Shown piece by piece: positions 1-8,113 of a stretch of DNA of 64,000 nt. Within the stretch, counting starts at the first letter, position 1; each line of letters opens with the position of its first letter. Source of the stretch: Desulfomicrobium sp041690155 (lineage in GTDB: Bacteria; Desulfobacterota; Desulfovibrionia; Desulfovibrionales; Desulfomicrobiaceae); assembly GCA_041690155.1 (NCBI GenBank), contig JAWLHW010000002.1, positions 1 through 64,000 of the forward strand. The letters run 5' to 3'. The position numbers and the translations under genes were made by a program. Under the pieces are notes generated by a model, which did no database searches, was not told the DNA's origin, and was given only the letters and a program-made list of their open reading frames with translations.

Positions 1-14
1 GTTTTGCGGAATTG

Positions 15-239
15 TCAAGAAGAAAACAAGAGGAAAAAATAGGAGGCGGCGCTTCCTCCCCCACCTGAAGGAAGGGGTCTCCGCGCCGAAGATTGATGAT
101 CCTGAAGCATTTCCCAGGCCATCTGGCCGTCCTCGGCAAAGGATACGTTGGCAAAACCAAATTTGCGGATGACGTCGGCGATGGTGTGACGCATGGTCGG
201 ATAGTCGTCGACGATCAAAACGGGAATGGCAGAGTTCAT
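15..239 (-). pseudogene. CheY-like receiver remnant, C-terminally truncated
   Basis: From the ATG at 239 the frame encodes 74 residues. The first 49 match the start of a response-regulator receiver: beta-1 with the acidic pair (LIVDDYPTMR), helix 1, beta-2 and helix 2 (EDGQMAWEML). After residue 49 (…QDHQ) homology stops and a low-complexity Ser/Gly/Ala tail runs to the stop. The phosphoacceptor Asp, the Thr/Ser switch and the Lys of the receiver are all missing, so it cannot work as a phospho-switch. A normal CheY is about 120 residues. The tail overlaps a terminator. It lies downstream of the chemoreceptor on the same strand, but a terminator separates them. It reads as a broken cheY. A frame change does not restore the receiver. 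Confidence 0.6.
34..59 (-). terminator. Rho-independent terminator inside the cheY remnant tail
   Basis: Read on the minus strand, a GGAGG/CCTCC stem (55-59 with 42-46) is followed by a run of six T (39-34). It sits inside the unrelated tail of the truncated receiver frame, so it probably belonged to whatever sequence now replaces the lost 3' half of the gene. Confidence 0.5.
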
Positions 240-417
240 GGCATGCGCCCTGATGGTTGCTCGTTGCGCCGAAGGCCGGACTGCTGGCGCAACCATGCGC
301 CCGCACCCGTGCGGCGAAAAGACCTTTCCCTGTCGTTTCCATGATTTCCTCAAGATTGCAACGTTGCGGACCAGGTGCCCCGCGCCGGGATTCATTTGCC
401 AAGCACCAACGGCCCTT

Positions 418-450
418 AAAAAAAGGAAAGCCGTCTGCACGACGGCCTCC
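418..450 (-). terminator. Terminator after the chemoreceptor gene
   Basis: A GCCGTC/GACGGC stem (430-435 with 441-446) with a 5-nt loop is followed on the minus strand by a T-rich stretch that includes seven T (424-418). It lies 36 bases beyond the stop of the chemoreceptor gene and isolates it from the downstream receiver remnant. Confidence 0.8.
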
Positions 451-485
451 CTTTCATTCCTTTTTCGCGCCAAGGGCGTTCGCCC

Positions 486-2549
486 CTAGATTTTGAACTT
501 GCTGACCATGGCATCGAGATTTCCGGCCAGGCCGGACAAATTCTCCGCGTTCTGGTGCACGGACTTGGCCGTGGAGGTGACATCGACGGCCACTGTGCGG
601 ACCTGGCCCACGTCGCGGGCTATGTCGCGCACCAGCGAGTCCGTCTGGGCCACACTCTGGTTGACCTGCTGCACACCCACCGAAGCCTGGCCCACGTTCT
701 CGGCAATGTCGCGGGTGGTCACGGACTGCTCTTCCACCGCCGCAGCAATGGAACCGACAATGGCGTCCACGTCATCGATGACGGTCGTGATCTCACCGAT
801 TTCCGTGACCGTCTGGCTGGTCGCGTGCTGAATGCCCTGGATGCGGCTCCGGATCTCCTCGGTTTCCCTGGCGGTCTGCTGGGCCAGTTCCTTGATCTCG
901 TTGGCGACCACGGCAAACCCTCGCCCGGCCTCTCCCGCCCTGGCCGCCTCGATGGTGGCATTGAGGGCCAGGAGGTTGGTCTGGGAAGAAATGGCGGTGA
1001 TGGATTCGGTCACCTTGCCAATGTCCCGCGTGGCAGCACCCAGCTCACTGACCTGAACGGTGGCCTTGTTCGCGGCGGACACGGCGCGAACCGTCATCTC
1101 CTTGGCCTTTCCGGTGCTGACCGCGATCTCGGAGATGGTGGCGCTCATCTCCTCGGAATTGGTGGCCACAGTGCCGATATTGACCGTGAACTCCTCCATG
1201 GCCGCCGCCACGGTGTTCATGTTCGAACTCATGTCGTCCGTGGATGACGCCGCCTCGCTGGAAGTTTTCGTCATGGTGTCCGCATAATTGTTCAGACTTC
1301 CGGCCAGCTGCAAGAGCCCCTTTGAAGCCCCGGCCACCTCGTTCGAATTGCGGGCCACATCAGCGAGCATGGCCCGGATCTTGTCCATGAGCTTATTGAA
1401 CCAGGAGCACAGTTCGCCGATCTCGTCGCCAGAGGTGACCGCCAGGCTGTCAGTCAGATCGGCCCGGTCTTCGGTGATGTCGACGATACGCGTCTTCATC
1501 AGGGAGAGCGGACGAATGATCAGACGCATGAGCACAAACGAACTGATCAGCCCGGCAGCCATGAGCACTACCGCCATGAGCGCCAGGATATAGAACCCCA
1601 CATCGCGGATTGCGGTGGTCCAGGAGGAGGCGTCAAAGGCATAGACCAGTACGCCGACCTGTCCGCCCGCGTAATCCCTGACCGGAAAAGCGGCCAGGGC
1701 CAGATCGCCGAACCTGTTATAAACCGTACCCTGCTGCCCCTGCTGCAGAAAATCCACGGTCACGAGGCTTTCAACCCGGCCGTCCTCGGTGGGGGTGACC
1801 AGAACAAATTGATCCCCGACCAGAGGATTCTTTTCCGGATTCTGCAGAGCTGTAGCCACGGAAAGATTTGCGGCGTTCATATACACAACCATGCTCTGCC
1901 CTTCCCCGGACGCGGCGCCCGCGATGACAGACTCAAAAGATTCAAGAGTCTCAACCGAGCCCAGCTGATTCCCGTCCGCATCCACAACCGGAGCGATGCC
2001 GCGGATGGCGAACCCGCCACTGCCGACCTCGATGCCTTTGATGGGCTTGCCGTCGGTGTTGACCTGCACGACCGTCTCCCTGAAAGAGGTCAGGTCATCG
2101 GAGATATCGACCCATTCCCCGCCGCGCTTGGTCTGCTTGTCCCTCCACAGACGCACCAGGCTGCGCGCCTTGGGCAGATGGAAATGCAGCTGCATGGCCT
2201 TGCCGGAGATGCTCTTAAACCCGGCCAGATCGTTTTCAAGCAGTCGCCGCAACTCATCCCGGGCCTGCTGCAGCAGCGGGTCCGTTTCATTTTCGATATT
2301 GCCGAGATGGGCCAGCTCAAAGGCCTGCACCACGTCCGTCCGTTTGGAAAAAAGAGCCGCCTTTTCGAGCCCCTGGGTCGCCAACGTTGCGATGGCTGTG
2401 TCCACCTCGCGCGATTTCTCCTCGGCGATGGAGCGCAGCAATTGCCCCTGAAAATCGGTCAATTGCGAACGGATGAGCAGGCCGCCGGCAAGGCCAAGGA
2501 TCACAACAGAAACGAACAGGGGGAGAATGAATTTGGATCTGAGTTTCAT
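486..2549 (-). CDS. Methyl-accepting chemotaxis protein with dCache-type sensor
   Basis: This is a 687-residue transmembrane chemoreceptor. It has an N-terminal membrane segment (about 7-27), a large periplasmic sensor to about 315, a second membrane segment (about 318-340), a HAMP domain (about 341-400) and a cytoplasmic coiled-coil signalling domain whose conserved tip contains LLALNATIEAARAGEAGRGF (about 520-545). The sensor carries LHFHLPKARSLVRLW, which resembles the double-Cache family PF14827 (dCache_3), suggesting direct binding of a small molecule; the ligand is not predictable. The signalling tip should contact CheW/CheA. The start is supported by GGAG upstream (tggagtgatggcATG). 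No C-terminal CheR-tethering pentapeptide is visible. It is apparently monocistronic, since a terminator follows. Confidence 0.95.
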   Translation of the reverse strand: MKLRSKFILPLFVSVVILGLAGGLLIRSQLTDFQGQLLRSIAEEKSREVDTAIATLATQGLEKAALFSKRTDVVQAFELAHLGNIENETDPLLQQARDELRRLLENDLAGFKSISGKAMQLHFHLPKARSLVRLWRDKQTKRGGEWVDISDDLTSFRETVVQVNTDGKPIKGIEVGSGGFAIRGIAPVVDADGNQLGSVETLESFESVIAGAASGEGQSMVVYMNAANLSVATALQNPEKNPLVGDQFVLVTPTEDGRVESLVTVDFLQQGQQGTVYNRFGDLALAAFPVRDYAGGQVGVLVYAFDASSWTTAIRDVGFYILALMAVVLMAAGLISSFVLMRLIIRPLSLMKTRIVDITEDRADLTDSLAVTSGDEIGELCSWFNKLMDKIRAMLADVARNSNEVAGASKGLLQLAGSLNNYADTMTKTSSEAASSTDDMSSNMNTVAAAMEEFTVNIGTVATNSEEMSATISEIAVSTGKAKEMTVRAVSAANKATVQVSELGAATRDIGKVTESITAISSQTNLLALNATIEAARAGEAGRGFAVVANEIKELAQQTARETEEIRSRIQGIQHATSQTVTEIGEITTVIDDVDAIVGSIAAAVEEQSVTTRDIAENVGQASVGVQQVNQSVAQTDSLVRDIARDVGQVRTVAVDVTSTAKSVHQNAENLSGLAGNLDAMVSKFKI

Positions 2550-2714
2550 GCCATCACTCCAAGCAATTGATTTTAAGACGGATTTTTTTCAAGAATCTTT
2601 TTCTAACACAGCAGTGATGCGACATCAATAACCTAAAAGAAATAAAATCACTCTGATTGATTGACTATTGATTAATGTTCTAAAATTATTCGACCCATAG
2701 CCCCGCTTTAAGCT

Positions 2715-2751
2715 AAAAAAGTCCCTGGATTGAACTCAACCCAGGGACTTT
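2715..2751 (-). terminator. Terminator of the molybdoenzyme operon
   Basis: An 11-bp perfect stem AAAGTCCCTGG/CCAGGGACTTT (2718-2728 with 2741-2751) with a 12-nt loop. On the minus strand it ends in six T. It lies 24 bases after the ferredoxin stop codon. Confidence 0.85.
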
Positions 2752-2774
2752 AGAGTACAAAAGCGATTTATGCG

Positions 2775-3224
2775 CTATTTTTTGCGTTCCAAACACAGAG
2801 CATGTGTCGTACATGCGGTCACGCATGCAGGCTCTAAACCTGCATCCAAGCGATCCATGCAGTAGTCACATTTTCCAATAATGTTTTCATCCTCGTGCAA
2901 TACCGGGATATTCCATGGGCACGCGGCTACACATGACTCACACCCGATACAAAGCTCTTTGATCACATAGACCAGGCCATCAGATTCGCGCCGTACCATG
3001 GCTTCAGTGGGACAGGCCTCCACACAGGCTGGATCTTCACAATGATAGCAACTCCGGAAAGATGCCTTCATCACAATCTTGCCATCTTTAAGTTCCGGCT
3101 TTCCGGAAGTGTGCACTGCGTATTTGATTCCGACGGGATTATTATTCTTGACCTTGCAGTGCACTTCACAGGCTTTGCAGTGAATGCAACGCTTCTTGTC
3201 CAGCTTCATTCTGTAATTACTCAT
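2775..3224 (-). CDS. Four-cluster 4Fe-4S ferredoxin subunit (DmsB/PsrB type)
   Basis: This 149-residue electron-transfer subunit has four cysteine clusters in the order typical of DmsB, PsrB and PhsB. They begin CIHCKACEVHC, CYHCEDPACVEAC, CIGCESCVAAC and CDYCMDRLD, and the last closes with CVTACTTHAL. It lacks a signal peptide and membrane segments. It starts nine bases after the stop of the upstream molybdopterin subunit with a strong GGGGG ribosome site, so the two form an operon. It most likely passes electrons between the molybdenum subunit and a soluble or membrane partner. No NrfD/PsrC-type membrane subunit is encoded next to it, so the partner is unknown. Confidence 0.9.
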   Translation of the reverse strand: MSNYRMKLDKKRCIHCKACEVHCKVKNNNPVGIKYAVHTSGKPELKDGKIVMKASFRSCYHCEDPACVEACPTEAMVRRESDGLVYVIKELCIGCESCVAACPWNIPVLHEDENIIGKCDYCMDRLDAGLEPACVTACTTHALCLERKK

Positions 3225-3233
3225 CGCTGCCCC

Positions 3234-5321
3234 CTAGATTTTGCGCACGCCGACAAAATGTTCCTGCATGGAGAGACATCCGCCACCCTTGTCCCAGCTT
3301 TCAAGGCCGCCGGGCATGAGTTCATGGTCGGCTGCGCCCTTGCCGATGGCCCTGGATTCAACGGGCAGCTTGTGCCCGAATCCGTGAACCATGAAGAGGG
3401 CTTCCGGATGCACGCAATCGGTTACGAAAGCCCGGATTCTGCCGCTTTCGCCCCTGACGGAAAAGACCTCGACCATGTCGCCGTCGGCAATGCCCATCTC
3501 TTCGGCGCGACTGGTATGAATCCAGGCCACGTTCTCGGGCATCTGTTCGGCTAGGAGAGGGTTGTTGACCGTGTGCCCCTGGGTGTGCACGCCAATCCGG
3601 CCAAACGTGATGCGGAACATGCCCTGTGGCGGATGGGCCGGAGACGTGTACGGCGGCAGGGTATCGTGCCCGGCCTTGGCCCATTTGCCGCTCGACATCT
3701 CGATCTTGCCTGAAGGAGTCGGCAGCGTGATCTCGGACATGGGGCGATACAGGGGCTTGTCGGCCAGCTCCACAAAGCCCTTGGCCTTGAAATCGTCGAT
3801 GCTGACGCCCGTGTCCTGCAACTGGTAGTTCCAGAGATCCTCGATGGTTTCAAAAGCCAGCGGATCAAGACCCAGACGTTTGGCCAGGCCGCAGATGATC
3901 TCCCAGTCGGCCCTGGAGTCAAAGGTCGGTTCCTGGGCGCGGTGGCGGACAAAGAACTGGGGCTTGAGTCCCGACTTGCCGGCGATGATGCTCTCGCGCG
4001 CCAGGTAGGTCGACAAGGGCAGGACTACGTCCGAATTCCAGGCCGTGTCGGACCAGGAGAAGGTGACGCTGACCAAAAGATCCAGCTTTTCCCACTTCTT
4101 CTTCAAAGCTTCGGGGTCGGGCATGGCCATGAGCGGATCATGCCGGAAACACAGATAGGCCCTGACGGGATAGGGTTCGCTCGTGACGATGGCGTCGTAG
4201 GCGAGATTGACAAGGCCCGGGCCGCCGTCGAACTGCGGATATTTCCAACCCACGCCGTCGGCCCGCTTTTCTTCCGGCTTGGGAAAAAGATCGACCAGTT
4301 TCTTCAAACCCTTGCGGCCCACTTCCTTGGCTGCGTTGACAAAAGGCAGGCCGCCCTTGGCACCGATGGAGCCGAGCAGAGCATTGATGATGTACGCCGT
4401 GCGGCAGACTTGGAAGGAATCGTTGTAACGGGCGACCATCCAGCCGGGATGCCAGACCACGCTGGGCGCTGCGGCAGACAACTGGCGGGCCAGATCGACG
4501 ATGGCCTCGGCCGAAGCGCCGGTTTCGGCGGCGGCCCACTCGGGCGTGTAGGGTTTGACGAATTCTTTGAGCTGCTCGAATCCTTCCACGAACTGCTCGA
4601 CGTATTCCTTGTTGTAGAGACCCTCGTAAATGAGGGCGTGAATGACGGCGAGGTTGAAGCCGTAGTCCGTGCCCGGGCGGATGAGAAAGAAATTGTCGGC
4701 CTTGCTCGCACTGACGTTGCCGCGAATGTCGATCACGGTCAGCTTTGCGCCTCCGGCGATTCCGTCCAGGGCCGCGTTGACTTCGGCCACATTGATGGCC
4801 TCCATGATATTGCGGGTCTGGAGGATGATATGCTTGGCGTTGCGCAGGTCATAGGCCACCATCTTGCGGCCCACGCCGATGACGGACTGCGCGCCGTGCT
4901 GCACATTGCGGGCGCAGGAGGCGTCATGGTTGCAATAGTTGGGCGAGCCGATGCCGCGCATGAAGGCCTGGTGCAAGTCTGGAAAAGGGCCGCCACGGTC
5001 GGACCACAGCACCGAGCGGGGCCCGTGCTCTGCCATGATGCCCTTTAACTTGTCGGCCACATAGTCCAGGGCCTCGTCCCAGGACACGGCCTTCCATTTG
5101 CCTTCGCCGCGTTCGCCCACCCTGATGAGCGGCGTCTGCGGCTTTTCCGGATCCTGCTCCAGAGCGATGCCGGCCGCTCCGCGGGCGCACAGGCCCTTTT
5201 TGAGCGGAGAAAATTCATTTCCCTGGATGCGTACGGCTTTGCCGTCCTGCACGTCCACCTGGATTGGGCAGCGCACGGTGCACATGCCACAGACACTGAA
5301 CACAGAGTTTGTTGCCGTCAT
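3234..5321 (-). CDS. Molybdopterin oxidoreductase, PhsA/PsrA-like catalytic subunit
   Basis: This 695-residue member of the DMSO reductase superfamily begins with a 4Fe-4S motif (CGMCTVRCPIQVDVQ, then CARGAAG). It continues with the molybdopterin domains (NHDASCARNV with a probable Cys metal ligand; LPTPSGKIEM; C-terminal MGIADGDMVEVFS). The overall pattern is closest to thiosulfate/polysulfide reductases, but substrate specificity cannot be read from sequence. The frame is open to 5381, but the ATG at 5321 has GGGAG six bases upstream and was chosen. An ATG at 5327 directly abuts that site. No twin-arginine signal is present in either version, so the enzyme appears cytoplasmic, unlike periplasmic Phs/Psr. 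It is followed by its ferredoxin subunit. The 270 bases upstream hold no gene. Confidence 0.88.
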   Translation of the reverse strand: MTATNSVFSVCGMCTVRCPIQVDVQDGKAVRIQGNEFSPLKKGLCARGAAGIALEQDPEKPQTPLIRVGERGEGKWKAVSWDEALDYVADKLKGIMAEHGPRSVLWSDRGGPFPDLHQAFMRGIGSPNYCNHDASCARNVQHGAQSVIGVGRKMVAYDLRNAKHIILQTRNIMEAINVAEVNAALDGIAGGAKLTVIDIRGNVSASKADNFFLIRPGTDYGFNLAVIHALIYEGLYNKEYVEQFVEGFEQLKEFVKPYTPEWAAAETGASAEAIVDLARQLSAAAPSVVWHPGWMVARYNDSFQVCRTAYIINALLGSIGAKGGLPFVNAAKEVGRKGLKKLVDLFPKPEEKRADGVGWKYPQFDGGPGLVNLAYDAIVTSEPYPVRAYLCFRHDPLMAMPDPEALKKKWEKLDLLVSVTFSWSDTAWNSDVVLPLSTYLARESIIAGKSGLKPQFFVRHRAQEPTFDSRADWEIICGLAKRLGLDPLAFETIEDLWNYQLQDTGVSIDDFKAKGFVELADKPLYRPMSEITLPTPSGKIEMSSGKWAKAGHDTLPPYTSPAHPPQGMFRITFGRIGVHTQGHTVNNPLLAEQMPENVAWIHTSRAEEMGIADGDMVEVFSVRGESGRIRAFVTDCVHPEALFMVHGFGHKLPVESRAIGKGAADHELMPGGLESWDKGGGCLSMQEHFVGVRKI

Positions 5322-5591
5322 GGCCATCTCCCGCTGATAAGGCGCGAAACCCGAAATCAGGCCCCGCTGATGGTTATTCAATATGATTTTTCGTCACTAC
5401 CTGCAGACGGGCGCTAAAGAAAACACACCTCGACTATGGTCTTTTTTTCACAAGCAGCGCTTGGGCAAGCATTCATTCTAGCCTGTTTTTTTTTCGACGC
5501 TTGTATCACTTTCGCGTAACTCATATCTTTCTGCCCGCAAAAAAGCCTGCCCTGGCATTGCGAACCCGAAAAACAGAAATACAAACCACCT

Positions 5592-7010
5592 CTATTTTTC
5601 AAGCGCGGACTTTGCGCCGATCAGCGTCAACCCGCGAACCTTTTCCAGGAAATCATCCCGGCCCACATCGCCCCGCTCCTCTCCCGGTCGCAAGGTTGAG
5701 ATGACAAGACGGCCGACCACGGCCCGCCCTTCGGTCCCATCGGGCAAGGTAGTGCGCACGCCCCAAAGATTGTGCAGCAGGAGCGGCTCGCCCCGGCCAT
5801 CCATACCGAGATACAGCCCGATATGTCCCGGCAGCCAGACAAGCGAGGCAAACGGCACACCCTGCGTGCGGATAACATGGAGCTTGGCCTCTACATCCAT
5901 TCCCTCCAGAGAAATAAGTTCTCCGCCATGCCGGGCCTGCTGCGAGGAATTGCGCGGCAGCCAGATGCCAAACGGCAGGAACAGGTCGCGCATGTTAGAA
6001 GAGCAGTCCCGATTCTCGAACATGCCTCCCCACCCGTACAGCTGTCCGGCCATGGCATCGGCCAATTCCGCCACCGAACGCGACGTCAGCGGCAGGGGCA
6101 TGCGCGATGCCAGCGGATAGCCGAGCTCGGCCAGGGCAATTTTCGCCTGTCCGGCAGCGTCCCGAACCGGAACCTTGACCATGAAGCCCTGACCGCTGCG
6201 GGAATCAAGGGGAAAGATGGCCCCGATATGGGTCTGGCCCAGAAACAGGCCCTGCCCGACAAGCGAGGTCTCGTCCTTGCGCAGGGCTACCATGGCTTTT
6301 GATTCGTAGTGCGCGCAAAAACTCCTGTCCGTCAGCGCCACATCCTCATTGCGCACCCACCCGCTGGCAAAGGCCGTCTCTGCATAATACCAGGCATGGT
6401 CCAACGACACGTGGGTGATGAAGAGAGGCGTGCCCATCCACACGGCGGTGTTCTGAAAATAATCAAAAGGAAAACCTTCGCCGGGCTGCGCCGGATCCAG
6501 GAAAAACGGGCGGGTCGAGGGCAGCACCCGCAAGGCGGTGTTGCGCACGGTAATGGCCGCAGCGCTTAAAGACGGATAGGAGGGCAGATCCTGCAAGGCC
6601 ACGACATGCACCCACCTGTCCTGGGGATACGGCTGCAGATTTTCGGCATAGCCCTGCTTGGAACCGAGGCTGCGCACGCCCCAGGTAATGTCTTGTGCGG
6701 ACAATGATGCGCGGACCTGCTTCCACGGCGCAAAAAAACGCTCCAGGGCCCGCTCATGCATTGCGACCTGCACCGCCGGGGCCAGCAGCGGGTCATCCGA
6801 TATCTGCACGGCCTGACTGGCCCGCTGCGGCACATCAAGAACAATCTTGGAAAGCAACTCCGAGCGTAGCGGTGCCTCGTCCGTCTCCACCTGCGCAGGC
6901 CCGGAGTCAGGCTTGGGCTCGGGCCGGGGCTTGCCCGCGCAGGCGCTCAGGAGCGCGATGCAAACTGCAACCCACATCCCGAAAAGCAGACCTCGCAAAA
7001 TTCTTTTCAT
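5592..7010 (-). CDS. SH3/NlpC-P60 lipoprotein, probable peptidoglycan endopeptidase
   Basis: This 472-residue protein has a lipoprotein signal ending in LLSAC (cleavage before Cys24), a Pro-rich linker, an N-terminal helical cap, SH3-like modules (about 140-245) and a C-terminal NlpC/P60 domain. The catalytic Cys lies in ENRDCSS (about residue 335) and the His in LPGHIGLYLG (about 396), so the active site is intact. The layout matches the SH3-containing NlpC/P60 family of gamma-D-glutamyl-L-diamino acid endopeptidases, which trim cell-wall stem peptides. It is likely anchored to the inner leaflet of the outer membrane or to the inner membrane. Start: GGGA upstream of ATG 7010. Neighbours are unrelated. 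Confidence 0.9.
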   Translation of the reverse strand: MKRILRGLLFGMWVAVCIALLSACAGKPRPEPKPDSGPAQVETDEAPLRSELLSKIVLDVPQRASQAVQISDDPLLAPAVQVAMHERALERFFAPWKQVRASLSAQDITWGVRSLGSKQGYAENLQPYPQDRWVHVVALQDLPSYPSLSAAAITVRNTALRVLPSTRPFFLDPAQPGEGFPFDYFQNTAVWMGTPLFITHVSLDHAWYYAETAFASGWVRNEDVALTDRSFCAHYESKAMVALRKDETSLVGQGLFLGQTHIGAIFPLDSRSGQGFMVKVPVRDAAGQAKIALAELGYPLASRMPLPLTSRSVAELADAMAGQLYGWGGMFENRDCSSNMRDLFLPFGIWLPRNSSQQARHGGELISLEGMDVEAKLHVIRTQGVPFASLVWLPGHIGLYLGMDGRGEPLLLHNLWGVRTTLPDGTEGRAVVGRLVISTLRPGEERGDVGRDDFLEKVRGLTLIGAKSALEK

Positions 7011-7095
7011 GTTTCCCGATCCATGGGTTGTTGAACAAAAATCATCCCGTCCGGCACCCGTGTGCGACGGACTCTCTTTTCACGCCTCGCTGTGC

Positions 7096-7971
7096 TCAAT
7101 ACACCTTGCGCCGTGAAAAACCCTTGCCGATGACATTGAAGGTATTCTCGAAAATGACGAAAGCTTCGGGGTCCAGCGTGAAAATCAACTCCTCAAGCTT
7201 TTTCTGCTGCACGTTGTTGACCACGGTCATGACCACCTGCTTTGGCTGACCGGTGTATCCTCCGCGTCCCTCCAGCAGGGTCACTCCACGATTGGCGCTC
7301 TTGATGATGGCATCCGAAATGGTCTGGGCATGATCGGAGATGATGAACACAAGCTTGCGCTGGTTGAACATGCTGAGCACATAATCCATGATCTGGCTGG
7401 TCACGAAAACCATGATCAGGGAATAGAGCACCATGTCCGTTTCCAGCAGCGTGAAGCTGACCGTGAACAGGGCCGCATTGAAGGCAAAGCTGACCTGTCC
7501 GATGCGGAACCCGAAACGCTGGTGCAGGAGGATGCCGAGGATGTCCAGGCCGCCGGAAGAACCCAGGGAGCGCATGCTTATTCCTGCCCCCGCTCCGAGA
7601 ATGGCGCCACCGGCAATGGCTGCCAGCAGACTATCGTGCACGGGGAGAGTAAAGGTGATGAGCTCCATGCACGTGGTGATGGCACACATGCCGTAGGCTG
7701 TGTACAGCACGAATCTGCCGCTGATCATGACCCAGCCGATCACGGCGATGGGAATGTTCAAAAGCAGGAGCCACAGCCCCGGAGTCAGAACGTCCGCGAA
7801 ATAGTAGATCAGCAGGGCTATGCCCGACACTCCGCCGGTCACGAAACCGTGGGGCACGGCCACGGATTTGATGGCCATGGCGACAAGAAAGCTGCCCACT
7901 GTCAAAAGGAAGATATTCCAGGGTATGGAATAGGCGTAGAGACGTAGTTTGGAGTTCATGAAAGCCAACAT
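7096..7971 (-). CDS. YitT family membrane protein (DUF2179)
   Basis: A predicted inner-membrane protein of 291 residues with five to six hydrophobic segments in the first two thirds (for example IFLLTVGSFLVAMAIKSVAV). A cytoplasmic C-terminal DUF2179-like domain follows (about 225-285), containing the patch VVMTVVNNVQQKKLEELI. The family is widespread and its function is unclear; transport has been proposed. A second ATG four codons in (7959) is an equally likely start, because neither has a clear Shine-Dalgarno. It is divergent from the acyl-CoA synthetase gene, and the 142-base gap should hold both promoters. Confidence 0.85.
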   Translation of the reverse strand: MLAFMNSKLRLYAYSIPWNIFLLTVGSFLVAMAIKSVAVPHGFVTGGVSGIALLIYYFADVLTPGLWLLLLNIPIAVIGWVMISGRFVLYTAYGMCAITTCMELITFTLPVHDSLLAAIAGGAILGAGAGISMRSLGSSGGLDILGILLHQRFGFRIGQVSFAFNAALFTVSFTLLETDMVLYSLIMVFVTSQIMDYVLSMFNQRKLVFIISDHAQTISDAIIKSANRGVTLLEGRGGYTGQPKQVVMTVVNNVQQKKLEELIFTLDPEAFVIFENTFNVIGKGFSRRKVY

Positions 7972-8113
7972 GCCGCGTTTAAGGAAAATGTCCAGCTTTT
8001 ACCGCTGCAGCTCCGCAAATCCCGGGCCCGCCCGAACAAGCGTGTGAAGCTTTTCTTGTCCTGCCGCCCTCCCCTGCGCTACGTTGCCGAAAATCCATCT
8101 TTTGGAGCACCCC

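Noticed and set aside
93..496. Small plus-strand frames around the chemoreceptor end
   Set aside because: Overlap the cheY remnant and terminator in antisense; arginine-rich shadows only.
5414..5602. A 62-residue frame between the NlpC/P60 and molybdoenzyme genes
   Set aside because: No ribosome site, odd composition and no match to any family; the gap is more likely a promoter region.
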